Assembly: GCA_963596005.1 (NCBI GenBank)
Contig: CAVBJF010000002.1
Span: 265,845-329,844, forward strand
DNA: 64,000 nt
Reading direction: 5' to 3'
DNA from: Gallibacter pasteurianus_A
GTDB lineage: Bacteria > Bacillota > Clostridia > Peptostreptococcales > Anaerovoracaceae
Part shown: positions 9,328 to 18,642 of the stretch, piece by piece
How the letters are laid out: every line of letters starts with the position of its first letter
Numbering within the stretch: the first letter of the stretch is position 1
Notes under the pieces: generated by a model
What the model was told of the DNA's origin: nothing
Seen by the model: the letters and a program-made list of their open reading frames with translations, nothing else
The model's database searches: none
Program-made: the position numbers and the translations under genes

Positions 9328-11753
9328 ATTTCTCCTTTTTCAAGCTGTTTAAGCTTATTTTCGGCATTCTCCAACACTTCATTTGGCACACCTGCCAGCT
9401 TTGCTACGTGTATGCCGTAGCTGCGTGATGCACTGCCATCTAATATTTTGTGCAAAAATATCACTTGTCCGTTTTCCTCTGCAACATCTACATTTAAATT
9501 TTTAAATCCTTTTATGCTGTCCTCAAGTGCAGTCAGCTCGTGGTAATGAGAAGCAAACAATGTTTTTATCTGTCTTTCTTTTGAACAAAGATATTCTATC
9601 GCAGCCCAAGCTATCGAAAGCCCGTCATATGTACTTGTCCCTCTACCTATTTCATCTAAAATGATAAGACTTTTTTTCGTCGCATTATTTAAGATATATG
9701 CAAGCTCGCTCATCTCAACATAAAATGTACTCTGTCCGCCTGCCAAGTTATCGCTTGCTCCTATTCGTGTAAATATCCTGTCTACTACCCCTATTTTTGC
9801 TTCCTCACACGGTACAAAACAGCCGGCCTGAGCCATCAAAACTATAAGTGCATTTTGTCTCATATATGTGGACTTTCCTGCCATATTCGGTCCTGTTATT
9901 AAAAGCATTGATTTGTCACTGCAGTTTATATCAAGATCATTTGAAACAAATCTGCCACCGCCCATTGCATTTTCCACAACAGGGTGCTTACCACCCTTTA
10001 TTACGATTTCATCACCCTCATGCATAACCGGTCTTACATATCCAAGATTACTGCTAACCTCTGCAAACGAAGTGATAACATCAAGTATTGCAATAGCCTT
10101 TGAAGTTTTTTGTATTCGCTTTACCTCTTTTTTTATAGCGTCTCTAATCTGCAAGAAAATCTCATATTCCTTTTGGTTTATCTTTGTTTCCGCGCTTAAA
10201 AGAGTTGCTTCTGTTTCCTTTAACTCTGTTGTGTAATATCTCTCCGAGTTAGAAAGCGTTTGCTTCACAATATAATTATCAGGAACCTTATCATAATTAG
10301 ATTTTGTTACATCAATATAATATCCAAAAGTTCTGTTAAATCCGACCTTGAGATTTTGAATACCGGTACGTTTTCTTTCTCTGCTCTCAAAGCTTGCCAT
10401 CCAAGCCTTTGCATCTCTTATCGAAAATTTAAGTTCATCAAGCTCTGCAGAATATCCGCCCTTGATAATTCCACCCTCTTTTACTGAATCAGATGGTTCA
10501 TCTTCTATTGCCTCATCGATGAGATTATATATGTCTGTCAACGGATCTATGTTTTCAAGAACATATTTAAGTAGCGCGGCATCAGCATCCTCTAATTCAA
10601 ATATGAGCTCAGGTAATACAAATAGCGATGATTTTAACGCCAGCATATCTTTTGCATTTGCCGTCCCGTAGGCTATTTTGCCTATCAGCCTTTCGAAGTC
10701 ATATACCTGTTTTAAATGCTCCTTTATATTATTTCTCACTATGAATTCATCAACTAAATACGAAACGGCATCAAGTCTGTCGTTTATCTTTTCCAGATTA
10801 TTTAATGGACTTTTTAGCCATTTTTTCATCTTGCGAGCACCCATAGCTGTATGAGTTTTATCGAGTATGCCAAGAAGCGAGCCTCTCTTTCTCTTTTCGT
10901 AGAGAGTTTCTGTGATTTCTAAATTTTTAATCGTAGCTCTGTCAAGAGCCATTGTATCACCCACATGATATATATTTAAAGCTGTTACATTTGAAAGTGC
11001 CTGCTTTTGAGTTTCTAAAAGGTATAAAAGCTGACTTCCTATTGCATATACCAATGGCTGATTTTCTTCTATTCCGATTGAAACTAGCGAATGTATCTCA
11101 AATTGCTTTAGGATTACTTTTTCTGAAGTGCTCATGTTATATCCGTCATCAGGCTTTTCGGTTATAAGTGCGTCCGTACTGTTTCTTATATCAGATATAT
11201 CAATATATAGGTCTGCGCCTTTATTTATGATAATTTCCTTAGGAGCAAAACGCACAAGTTCATTTGTAAGAGCAAGCTGTCCATTTGTATCCTCAAGTGA
11301 TGTTGCAGTTATTTCGCCTGTTGATATATCGCAAAAAGAAATTCCTATATTTTCTTTCCCGACATATATAGCCGCCAAATAGTTGTTTTCGCTTGCACTT
11401 ATAAGCTCATCATTTATAATTGTTCCAGGCGTAATTATTTGTACAACCTCTCTTTTAACGAGCCCTTTTGCACTTTTAGGATCCTCAACCTGCTCGCAAA
11501 TTGCAACCTTATATCCTTTTTCAACAAGCTGAGCTATATATCTTTCCGATGAATGAAACGGCACACCGCACATAGGTGCTCTTTCTTCAAGTCCGCAGCT
11601 ACGACCTGTCAAAGCAAGTCCGAGTTCCTTTGAAACCAGAGTGGCATCATCAAAAAACATCTCATAAAAATCTCCAAGTCTGTAAAACAATATACAGTCT
11701 TGGTATTCTTCTTTTGTCTTTATATATTGCTGCATCATCGGTGACAACTGCAT
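9324..11753 (-). CDS. mutS: DNA mismatch repair protein MutS
   Basis: MutS recognises mismatched bases and recruits MutL. The protein (809 residues) has the mismatch-binding domain starting FYRLGDFYEMFFDDA near residue 28, a lever and clamp region, and an ABC-type ATPase with the Walker A GPNMAGKST and the later DEIGRGTSTYDGLS. The Phe-x-Glu that intercalates at mismatches is present as FYEMF. I chose the ATG at 11753 because an AAAGGA site precedes it and the protein then starts MQLSPMMQQY as homologues do; the longer reading to 11783 runs back into the aminotransferase gene and lacks support. The gene is followed directly by mutL. Confidence 0.97.
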   Translation of the reverse strand: MQLSPMMQQYIKTKEEYQDCILFYRLGDFYEMFFDDATLVSKELGLALTGRSCGLEERAPMCGVPFHSSERYIAQLVEKGYKVAICEQVEDPKSAKGLVKREVVQIITPGTIINDELISASENNYLAAIYVGKENIGISFCDISTGEITATSLEDTNGQLALTNELVRFAPKEIIINKGADLYIDISDIRNSTDALITEKPDDGYNMSTSEKVILKQFEIHSLVSIGIEENQPLVYAIGSQLLYLLETQKQALSNVTALNIYHVGDTMALDRATIKNLEITETLYEKRKRGSLLGILDKTHTAMGARKMKKWLKSPLNNLEKINDRLDAVSYLVDEFIVRNNIKEHLKQVYDFERLIGKIAYGTANAKDMLALKSSLFVLPELIFELEDADAALLKYVLENIDPLTDIYNLIDEAIEDEPSDSVKEGGIIKGGYSAELDELKFSIRDAKAWMASFESRERKRTGIQNLKVGFNRTFGYYIDVTKSNYDKVPDNYIVKQTLSNSERYYTTELKETEATLLSAETKINQKEYEIFLQIRDAIKKEVKRIQKTSKAIAILDVITSFAEVSSNLGYVRPVMHEGDEIVIKGGKHPVVENAMGGGRFVSNDLDINCSDKSMLLITGPNMAGKSTYMRQNALIVLMAQAGCFVPCEEAKIGVVDRIFTRIGASDNLAGGQSTFYVEMSELAYILNNATKKSLIILDEIGRGTSTYDGLSIAWAAIEYLCSKERQIKTLFASHYHELTALEDSIKGFKNLNVDVAEENGQVIFLHKILDGSASRSYGIHVAKLAGVPNEVLENAENKLKQLEKGEI

Positions 11754-11754
11754 T

Positions 11755-12951
11755 TTAATTTTTCCTTTCGTTGTATGCTTCAAGACCGAGCCTTATAAGC
11801 TCAACGCCTCTCCTCATGTCATGCTTATTTAAAACATATGCAATTCGTATTTCATTTTTGCCAAGTCCCTCTGTCGCATAAAAGCCCTCCGCCGGTGCGA
11901 ACATCACGGTTTCGCCATTGTCGTCAAACTCGCTGAGCAAAAATATTAAAAAGTCCTCTATATCATCGACAGGTAGTTTTGCCGTAATATAAAACGATCC
12001 GCCCGGCTTATGACAAACTACCCCCGGGATTTTCATAAGCTCATCATACACAACATCTCGCCTGCTACAGTATTCTGCAACCATTTTTTCGTAATATAAT
12101 TTAGGGAGCTTATAAAGAGCTGTTGCCCCTATCTGATCTATTGTAGGAACGCACAATCTGCCCTGTGCTATTTTCATAATTCCCTCCATGAGGTGCTTGT
12201 TCTTGGAAACCACACAGCCTATTCGTGCTCCGCATGCCGAAAATCTTTTTGAAATTGAATCTATTATAACTACTCTGTCTGCTATATCATCTAACATTCC
12301 GAATGAAGTAACCTTCCTGCCATCATACACAAACTCTCTGTAAACCTCGTCAGCAATGATAAATAGATCATGCTTTTTGGCAAACTCACCTATAACCCTC
12401 ATCTCCTCGATTGAAAGCGTATAACCTGTCGGGTTGTTTGGTGTAATACAGCAGATTGCTTTAGTTTTCGGCGTTACCGCAGCCTCAAGCTTTTCCATAT
12501 CAGCATAACGATAACCATCCTCTGCTGTAGTAGTTACAGGTACCACATTACCACCTGCGGAAAGTACAAAGTTGTGATAATTTGTATAAAACGGTTCTGG
12601 AATCAAAACATCATCACCGTCATTTACTAGTGCTAAAAATATCATAGTCAGCGCCTCAGAGCCACCGTTTGTGATTATCATGTCATCCCTAGTATAATAT
12701 ATGTCATAATCCTTAAAATAGTCTATAATCGCATCCTGAAGTGAAATAAGACCGCCTGACTCAGCATATGCTATAACCTTTTTATGAAAGTTTCTTACTG
12801 CCTCCATAAAGCATGAGGGTGTTTCAACATCCGGCTGTCCTATATTTAAATGATAGATCTTTTTGCCGTCATCCTTTGCCTTTTGCGCTATCGGATTAAA
12901 TTTCCTAATCGGTGAAAATTGCATATTTTCTACTCTTTGTGATAAATTCAT
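11755..12951 (-). CDS. Class I/II pyridoxal-phosphate aminotransferase (aspartate aminotransferase type)
   Basis: This 398-residue cytosolic enzyme has the aspartate aminotransferase fold: the N-terminal arm, NPNNPTGY near the middle, the ADEVYREFVYDG strand and a PLP lysine in DSISKRFSACGARIG. It would move amino groups between an amino acid and a 2-oxo acid; which one cannot be fixed from sequence. It sits between tlyA (17 bases upstream) and mutS (1 base after its stop), so it is part of the same transcript. A second, clearly different aminotransferase is found at 50485-51672 in the fermentation cluster. Confidence 0.9.
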   Translation of the reverse strand: MNLSQRVENMQFSPIRKFNPIAQKAKDDGKKIYHLNIGQPDVETPSCFMEAVRNFHKKVIAYAESGGLISLQDAIIDYFKDYDIYYTRDDMIITNGGSEALTMIFLALVNDGDDVLIPEPFYTNYHNFVLSAGGNVVPVTTTAEDGYRYADMEKLEAAVTPKTKAICCITPNNPTGYTLSIEEMRVIGEFAKKHDLFIIADEVYREFVYDGRKVTSFGMLDDIADRVVIIDSISKRFSACGARIGCVVSKNKHLMEGIMKIAQGRLCVPTIDQIGATALYKLPKLYYEKMVAEYCSRRDVVYDELMKIPGVVCHKPGGSFYITAKLPVDDIEDFLIFLLSEFDDNGETVMFAPAEGFYATEGLGKNEIRIAYVLNKHDMRRGVELIRLGLEAYNERKN

Positions 12952-12967
12952 AAATTGCTCCTTTTTT

Positions 12968-13786
12968 TTATTTTTCTAATTCTTTATGTGAATTCTCTAC
13001 GATATTTGTTATTTTTTCGTCTGTCAAATACTCTTCGTTTTTTATTTTTTCTTTATCTGTATTTTCAAGATATAATAAGTATTCGATATTTCCCTTTGCT
13101 CCTGTAACAGGTGAAAATGTCAATTCCTTAGGCAGTAAACCATTTCCGTTTGCATAGGAAATGACATTTTTTATGGTTTGTATATGTACATTTTTGTCCC
13201 TTACGATACCGTTTTTTCCAACCTGCTCCCTACCTGCTTCAAATTGTGGCTTTATAAGACATACTATCTTGCCATTCTCTTTTAGCAGTTCTTTTGCCTT
13301 TGGAAACATCAAAGCTAGTGATATAAAGGAGACATCAATGCTTATAAAGTCTATTTTATCTTCTATCAGAGAATTATCCAAATATCTTATATTTGTCTTT
13401 TCGAGATTTACCACTCTTTCATCAGTTCTGAGCTTGTAATCGAGCTGTCCGTAGCCTACATCTACTGCATATACCTTTTTTGCGCCGTTTTGCAACATGC
13501 AGTCTGTAAAACCGCCTGTTGAAGCACCCATGTCCATACAAACGGCATCACTTAAATTAAGTGTAAACACATCTATCGATTTTTCTAGCTTCAGTCCGCC
13601 ACGGCTGACGTAAGGACAGGTATTGCCACGAATTATTATATTTGACTCTCCATCAACCTGCGTGCCGGCTTTATCTATCCTGACCTCGTCAATATAAACT
13701 ATTCCTGCCATTATTGCTGCTTTTGCTTTTTCTCTTGAAGCAAATAAACCCTTTTCTACAAGTAATATATCAAGCCTTTCCTTCAA
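12968..13786 (-). CDS. tlyA: TlyA family rRNA 2'-O-methyltransferase / haemolysin-like protein
   Basis: The 272-residue protein has an N-terminal S4 RNA-binding domain (about 1-62, starting RLDILLVEKGL) and a FtsJ-like methyltransferase domain with the SAM site DMGASTGGFTDCML near residue 82. TlyA enzymes methylate ribose in 16S and 23S rRNA in some bacteria; a pore-forming activity has also been claimed for the family. The start overlaps the end of dxs by 17 bases. In many Clostridia the next genes are argR and recN, but here an aminotransferase and mutSL follow. Confidence 0.92.
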   Translation of the reverse strand: MKERLDILLVEKGLFASREKAKAAIMAGIVYIDEVRIDKAGTQVDGESNIIIRGNTCPYVSRGGLKLEKSIDVFTLNLSDAVCMDMGASTGGFTDCMLQNGAKKVYAVDVGYGQLDYKLRTDERVVNLEKTNIRYLDNSLIEDKIDFISIDVSFISLALMFPKAKELLKENGKIVCLIKPQFEAGREQVGKNGIVRDKNVHIQTIKNVISYANGNGLLPKELTFSPVTGAKGNIEYLLYLENTDKEKIKNEEYLTDEKITNIVENSHKELEK

Positions 13787-15632
13787 TTTTTTCTGCTATC
13801 CTTTCCGCTAATTTTTCTGCTGATAAGCCATACTTTGCCATGAGCTCGGGTGTTGAGCCTGCTTCTATAAACTTTTTAGGCCAGCCAAAGCTCAAAAGCT
13901 CAGTTTTTATATTTTCGGAAGCTATAACGCTTGCAACGCTTTCACAAAAGCCTCCATCAAGCACTCCGTCCTCTATCGTAATTATATACTTTGTTTTTTT
14001 TGCATCCTCTATCAGCTTTTCCTTATCAATTGGAGAAATAAATCTGACATTCGTTACTCCGGCATCTATCTTTTGCTTCTTTAATATTTCCGAAGCCTCG
14101 ATTGCAGTCTTTAGCATATTTCCGACAGCCCAAATTTGAACATCCTTGCCGACAGAAATTCTCTGAGCCTTTGTTTTTATATCATCTGATGTAAAGTCAA
14201 AGCTATATGCCTCTCCGCGCGGATATCTTATCGATATCGGTGCATCAAATTCATCGGCAAAATCAAGCATCTTCTCAAATTCTTCTTTTGAAGCAGGTGC
14301 TAAAACCGTCATGTTGGGAATGCTTTTTAAATATGATATATCAAACATTCCGTGATGAGTTTCACCGTCAGCACCTACATTCCCGGCCCTGTCTATTGCA
14401 AATACGACAGGTGTATTTTGCAGGCACACATCCATTATAACGTTATCATATCCTCTTTGTAAAAAAGTGGAATATATCGTTACAAACGGCTTATATCCGC
14501 ACTTTGCCAAAGCTCCGGCAAATGTGACAGCATGCCCTTCTGCTATACCTACATCAAATGTCCTGCTTGGAAAAATCTTTGCAAAATCAGTCAATCCTGT
14601 GCCGTCAATCATGGCGGCAGATATGGCAACCACCTTATCATTTCTTTTTGCTATATCTATCAGCTTATTTCCATATATCTTTGAAAAGGATTGAGCTCCG
14701 CTCGAAATGCACTCTCCTGTTTCGGGTTCAAATTTACCTATTCCATGAAACTTAGCCGGATTCAATTCGGCATTTTTATATCCCTTGCCTTTTTTTGTAA
14801 TAACATGCACTATTACGGAATGCTCTAATTTTTTAACGCTTTCAAATGTCTCAAGTAAAGCATTTATATCGTGTCCGTCTATTGGGCCAATATATGTATA
14901 TCCGAGTTTTTCAAACATTACACCGTCTACGAGCGAATATTTGAGATGATTTTTCGCATTTGAAACTCCGCTATATAGTGAACCACCTATAACCGGCACC
15001 TTCTTTAATGCACCGCTGAAGCCTTTTTTAAAGCTCGTATAACCCTTTGATACTCTCAGCCTATTTAGATGCTTGGAAAGCCCCCCGGTGTTTTTACCTA
15101 TTGACATACCGTTGTCATTAAATATAACGATCGTTTTAGACTTTAAATCAGCCAAGTTATTTAGCCCCTCATACGAAAGTCCTCCCGTAAGAGAACCGTC
15201 TCCTATGACCGCTATAACCTCATGATTTTCACCGCTTAAATCTCTTGCAGTCGCAAAGCCTGTTGCAATCGAAATGGAGTTACTACTGTGCCCCGTATCA
15301 AAAACATCATATTCACTTTCCTTTTGCTTCGGAAAACCGCTAAGTCCATTAAATTGTCTCAGGGTATCAAAGCGATCTGCTCTGCCGGTTAAAATTTTAT
15401 GAACGTATGCTTGGTGCCCTACATCCCATATGAGCTTATCCTTTGGAGTATCGAATGTCTTATGCAAAGCGATTGTGAGCTCAACAGCTCCAAGATTTGA
15501 TGCAAGATGACCGCCTGTTTTTGATACCTTCTCAACTAAAAATTCTCTGATAGCAACTGCTAACAGTTCGAGCTCTTTAGTATCCATAAATTTCAGATCT
15601 TGTGGGAAAGTATAATCAAGTAAATTTTTCAT
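13770..15632 (-). CDS. dxs: 1-deoxy-D-xylulose-5-phosphate synthase
   Basis: Dxs condenses pyruvate and glyceraldehyde 3-phosphate in the first step of the MEP isoprenoid pathway, using thiamine diphosphate. The 620-residue protein is full length, with GHQAYVHKILTGR near the N-terminus, the ThDP motif GDGSLTGG at about 151-158, the central pyrimidine-binding domain with FVTIYSTFLQRGYD, and the C-terminal transketolase domain. It lies 20 bases after ispA, so the first step and the prenyl chain elongation step of isoprenoid synthesis are encoded together. A GGAG site stands before the ATG. Confidence 0.98.
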   Translation of the reverse strand: MKNLLDYTFPQDLKFMDTKELELLAVAIREFLVEKVSKTGGHLASNLGAVELTIALHKTFDTPKDKLIWDVGHQAYVHKILTGRADRFDTLRQFNGLSGFPKQKESEYDVFDTGHSSNSISIATGFATARDLSGENHEVIAVIGDGSLTGGLSYEGLNNLADLKSKTIVIFNDNGMSIGKNTGGLSKHLNRLRVSKGYTSFKKGFSGALKKVPVIGGSLYSGVSNAKNHLKYSLVDGVMFEKLGYTYIGPIDGHDINALLETFESVKKLEHSVIVHVITKKGKGYKNAELNPAKFHGIGKFEPETGECISSGAQSFSKIYGNKLIDIAKRNDKVVAISAAMIDGTGLTDFAKIFPSRTFDVGIAEGHAVTFAGALAKCGYKPFVTIYSTFLQRGYDNVIMDVCLQNTPVVFAIDRAGNVGADGETHHGMFDISYLKSIPNMTVLAPASKEEFEKMLDFADEFDAPISIRYPRGEAYSFDFTSDDIKTKAQRISVGKDVQIWAVGNMLKTAIEASEILKKQKIDAGVTNVRFISPIDKEKLIEDAKKTKYIITIEDGVLDGGFCESVASVIASENIKTELLSFGWPKKFIEAGSTPELMAKYGLSAEKLAERIAEKIEGKA

Positions 15633-15652
15633 TTTTTCTCCATCAATTAAAA

Positions 15653-16558
15653 CTACTTCATGCGAGTTTCCATTTTGGATATAAGTTCAACAAAAAAATC
15701 TGCATTTTCGTGTTTTGATATTGCATATCTTGCTTTATCGCTTGCCTCTTTTAGAAGCTCTTGTGATTTTTCTAATCCAAAAAGCGCCGGATATGTAGCT
15801 TTATTTGTTTCCATGTCATGTCCTACATTTTTGCCAAGTTCTGCTGTTGTTCCTATAACATCCAGAATGTCATCACGAATCTGAAAGGCATATCCTAAGT
15901 TTTTGCCATATTCTTCAAGGTCTGAAAATTTTTGTTCATCAGCTCCACCTATGTATGCTCCCGCCTTCACAGCCGCCTTTATGATTGCTCCTGTCTTGTT
16001 TTTATTTATATACGAAAGCTCTTCCGGTGAAATATCCTTGTCCTCCGCAAGGATATCTGCGACCTGACCCGCAACCATTCCTGAAACGCCACTTGCACTT
16101 GCAATAGACTTTGCGGCAAAAATTTTGCCTCTTAAAATTTTAATATCCTTCTCATTAGCTACGGTTTCCTTTAGATCAGTCAGCATACCTTCAAATGCGA
16201 GATTTAAAAGACCATCGCCTGCAAGAGTTGCCATAGCATCACCGTAAACGGCATGATTTGTCGGTTTGCCTCTGCGTAAGTCATCATTGTCTATACAAGG
16301 AAGATCATCATGAATTAAAGAATATGTATGTATATACTCAACTGCAAGGGCGTAAGGAAGTGCATCATTTATGTCTCCGCCACAAAATTTACATGCTGCT
16401 AAAACAAGTATCGGTCTGAGCCTTTTGCCTCCTGCACCGAGGCTATATTCCATTGCCTCTTGTATAACTTTACTTTGCTCCGCAACATCCGGCATAAAGT
16501 CCGTCAGATGTTTTTCTATAATTTCTTTATAATCTTCAAATTTCATTTTATTCCCCAT
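15653..16558 (-). CDS. ispA: Polyprenyl (farnesyl/geranyl) diphosphate synthase
   Basis: This short-chain trans-prenyltransferase would join isopentenyl diphosphate to allylic primers to give geranyl or farnesyl diphosphate. The first Asp-rich motif DDLPCIDNDD near residue 85 has the two-residue insert typical of bacterial farnesyl synthases, and the second is IRDDILD near 227. Length is 301 residues. An in-frame ATG at 16546 (MKFEDYK) would remove four residues and is preceded by a GGGGA stretch; it could be the true start. It overlaps xseB slightly and precedes dxs, a normal arrangement in Firmicutes. Confidence 0.95.
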   Translation of the reverse strand: MGNKMKFEDYKEIIEKHLTDFMPDVAEQSKVIQEAMEYSLGAGGKRLRPILVLAACKFCGGDINDALPYALAVEYIHTYSLIHDDLPCIDNDDLRRGKPTNHAVYGDAMATLAGDGLLNLAFEGMLTDLKETVANEKDIKILRGKIFAAKSIASASGVSGMVAGQVADILAEDKDISPEELSYINKNKTGAIIKAAVKAGAYIGGADEQKFSDLEEYGKNLGYAFQIRDDILDVIGTTAELGKNVGHDMETNKATYPALFGLEKSQELLKEASDKARYAISKHENADFFVELISKMETRMK

Positions 16559-16739
16559 ATATTTCTATCTTTTGCTTTTTTTCATCCAATATTTTTTCGC
16601 AAAGCTCGCATTGCTTTAACCCAAGTTCATATAATTTAGTTGCTTCCTCTAAAGATATGTCTTTTCCACTAAGCTTCGTAACTGTTTTTTCGAATTCGTT
16701 TAGAGCTTCTTCTATATTGTCATTTTTTTGTTTTGGCAT
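16548..16739 (-). CDS. xseB: Exodeoxyribonuclease VII small subunit
   Basis: XseB is the small subunit that assembles on XseA to form exonuclease VII, which degrades single-stranded DNA to oligonucleotides. The 63-residue helical protein has the family core from EEALNEFEKTVTKL through LEEATKLYELGLKQCELCEKIL. The ATG at 16739 is chosen because an AAGGGA site lies about 9 bases upstream; the more distal ATG at 16760 has no such site and adds seven residues not seen in the family. The gene overlaps the end of xseA by 20 bases, as expected for a coupled pair. Confidence 0.93.
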   Translation of the reverse strand: MPKQKNDNIEEALNEFEKTVTKLSGKDISLEEATKLYELGLKQCELCEKILDEKKQKIEIYGE

Positions 16740-17817
16740 TTTCGTTTCCCTTCGTATCAATAATTTCTTTTACTTCTACCAATATCTCTCCGTCGAAAGT
16801 TTTGATCTTAAGTATATCATTTATCTTTACATCATCTACGCTAAGTATTTTTTTGTCTTTTATATCTGTTACCGTTGTAAAACCAAGCTTTTTAAGCCTC
16901 TGCGGATTTAGGCTTTCCAGTTGGCTTTTTAAAGCTTTAAACTTTAAAAAATATTTTTCTAAAATCCCAAGTAAGCTTTCATATATAAATTCCCTATCAA
17001 TTCTAAGGTTTTCTCTAACTTCATATATATCAAAAACAGCCATCTGAGCTGCCGCTGTCGGTGTTTCTGCACGCACATCTGCTACAAAATCTGCGATAGT
17101 AAAATCCGTTTCATGTCCAACTGCCGATATAATAGGGATTTTTGAGTCAGATATTGCCCTGGCTACACATTCCTCGTTAAAAGACCACAGATCCTCTTGA
17201 GAGCCGCCGCCTCTTCCTATAATTATCACCTCGTTGTCAGGAAAATTTTCATTTATATCTTTTATGGCATCTGCAATTTCCTTGCTTGCACCATCGCCTT
17301 GTACACTCACAGGATATATAAAAATATCCGTATAATCATTTTTGGATTTAATTATCTTTAGCATGTCCTGCAAAGCCGCGCCAGTTTTAGCTGTTACTAT
17401 GGCTATCCTTTTGGGATATTTTGGCAATACCTTTTTTTTACTCTTATCAAATAATCCCTCTGCTTCAAGCTTTTTTTTGACTTTTTCAAAAGCCATAGCA
17501 AGTGCACCTTTCCCATCCGGTTCGATGCCTTTTATGTTGAAGGAATAATATCCGCCTCTCTCAAAAACATTTACATAGCCAAGTGCTATAACCTGCATAC
17601 CGTCTTCTATTTCATATCTCAAATTTTGGGCATTATATGACGAAAAGAAGCATCTTATTGTGCTTTTTTCGTCCTTTAGCGAAAAATAAATATGTCCTGT
17701 ATCATGAAGTTTTAAATTTGAAATTTCTCCTCTGACATAGACATTGCTAATCATAGGATCGGTCTTGATTATGGAAGCTATATAACTATTTAAGGTGCTA
17801 ACATTTATTGGATTCAT
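16720..17817 (-). CDS. xseA: Exodeoxyribonuclease VII large subunit
   Basis: XseA is the catalytic subunit of exonuclease VII. The 365-residue protein has an N-terminal OB-fold (about 1-100, with VYVRGEISNLK and GHIYFSLKDE) and the catalytic domain with IAIVTAKTGAALQDML, the IIIGRGGGSQEDLWSFNEE signature and SAVGHETDFTIADFVAD. At 365 residues it is shorter than the roughly 400-450 usual for the family; the long coiled-coil stretch before the C-terminal beta region is reduced. It starts at the nusB stop with a 4-base overlap and is followed by xseB. Confidence 0.96.
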   Translation of the reverse strand: MNPINVSTLNSYIASIIKTDPMISNVYVRGEISNLKLHDTGHIYFSLKDEKSTIRCFFSSYNAQNLRYEIEDGMQVIALGYVNVFERGGYYSFNIKGIEPDGKGALAMAFEKVKKKLEAEGLFDKSKKKVLPKYPKRIAIVTAKTGAALQDMLKIIKSKNDYTDIFIYPVSVQGDGASKEIADAIKDINENFPDNEVIIIGRGGGSQEDLWSFNEECVARAISDSKIPIISAVGHETDFTIADFVADVRAETPTAAAQMAVFDIYEVRENLRIDREFIYESLLGILEKYFLKFKALKSQLESLNPQRLKKLGFTTVTDIKDKKILSVDDVKINDILKIKTFDGEILVEVKEIIDTKGNENAKTKK

Positions 17818-18221
17818 TTTTTACTTCTTTCAATACTTCCCAGAACACCGTTTACAAATTTACTCCCGTCAACATCACTATATTTTTTCGCCATTTCAAC
17901 AGCTTCATTTATAACGATTGCCGCCGGCGTATCGGAATAAAAAAGCTCAAAAACTGATACTCTGAGAATTGCAAGATCTATTTTCGCCATTTTTTTTGTG
18001 TTTCTGCTTTTTGTAAAGTCATCTATCTTGCTGTCTATTTCTTTTTTGTGTAATACAAAGCCATTATATCCATTTTTTAGATATGCAAACGCTTCATCAT
18101 TTTTCTCATCTATATTTTTACTTTCTAAAAACCTTTCAAATAGTTGAATATCGTCGTCTGCTTGTGCTTCCATTTGAAAAATTGCTTGCATAAGGATTTC
18201 TCTTTGCTGTGATCGTGTCAT
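17814..18221 (-). CDS. nusB: Transcription antitermination factor NusB
   Basis: NusB binds boxA RNA with S10 and helps antitermination of rRNA operons. The 135-residue all-helical protein starts TRSQQREILMQAIFQME and ends with the conserved DTPAAIVINEAVEMAKKYS and SKFVNGVLGSI segments of the family. It lies 11 bases after the Asp23 gene and overlaps xseA. An Asp23-nusB-xseA order is a common Firmicutes arrangement, which supports both calls. Confidence 0.96.
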   Translation of the reverse strand: MTRSQQREILMQAIFQMEAQADDDIQLFERFLESKNIDEKNDEAFAYLKNGYNGFVLHKKEIDSKIDDFTKSRNTKKMAKIDLAILRVSVFELFYSDTPAAIVINEAVEMAKKYSDVDGSKFVNGVLGSIERSKK

Positions 18222-18232
18222 TTAATAACCTC

Positions 18233-18550
18233 TTATTTTTCTTCTTGTAATTCTATCCGCTTCACGTGGATATTTACACTTTTAACTGTTGCTTCTGTGA
18301 CATTTTCAACTTCCTTTTTCACATTTTCCTGTATGTCCCATGCCGCAGTTGGAATCTTCGTGCCATATTTCAAAATGACATATATATCAAAAGTAACGCC
18401 TTCCTTACCTTGGACTACCTTTACACCCTTTGGGAGAAGACGTATCACCCCTTTTGTTCGTTGCGTCGCGTTTATCGCACATATCTCAAATACACGATCC
18501 GAAAATCGCTCATCCGAAAGATTATCTAAATGTGTGTATTCTTGTTCCAT
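18233..18550 (-). CDS. Asp23/Gls24 family envelope stress response protein
   Basis: This 105-residue protein matches the small Asp23/Gls24 (DUF322) family: a VRLLPKGVKV-like strand, VTFDIYVILKYGTKIP, and a helix AWDIQENVKKEVENVTEATVKSVNIHVKRIEL that is highly conserved. Members are small cytoplasmic or membrane-associated proteins linked to envelope stress, without a known enzyme activity. It is the first gene of the long run down to asnB and has its own predicted promoter within the terminator region of dnaJ. A GAGG site precedes the ATG. Confidence 0.9.
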   Translation of the reverse strand: MEQEYTHLDNLSDERFSDRVFEICAINATQRTKGVIRLLPKGVKVVQGKEGVTFDIYVILKYGTKIPTAAWDIQENVKKEVENVTEATVKSVNIHVKRIELQEEK

Positions 18551-18591
18551 ATATTTTTTGCCTCAGTTTCTTTTTGTATACATACATATTT

Positions 18592-18620
18592 ATTATAACA
18601 GAAAAAGGGTAACTTTTTAA
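18592..18620 (-). promoter_or_regulatory. Predicted sigma-A promoter for the Asp23-nusB-xseA run
   Basis: On the minus strand a -35 TTAAAA (18615-18620) and a perfect -10 TATAAT (18592-18597) are 17 bases apart. The -35 box lies in the loop of the dnaJ terminator hairpin. The -35 matches only four of six consensus bases. Confidence 0.6.
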
Positions 18621-18637
18621 GTATAGCTACCCTTTTT
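18602..18637 (-). terminator. Rho-independent terminator after dnaJ
   Basis: A 10-bp perfect stem, AAAAAGGGTA against TACCCTTTTT, with a 16-base loop, begins 6 bases after the dnaJ stop and carries T-runs on both sides. It closes the heat-shock operon. Confidence 0.8.
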
Positions 18638-18642
18638 AATAG

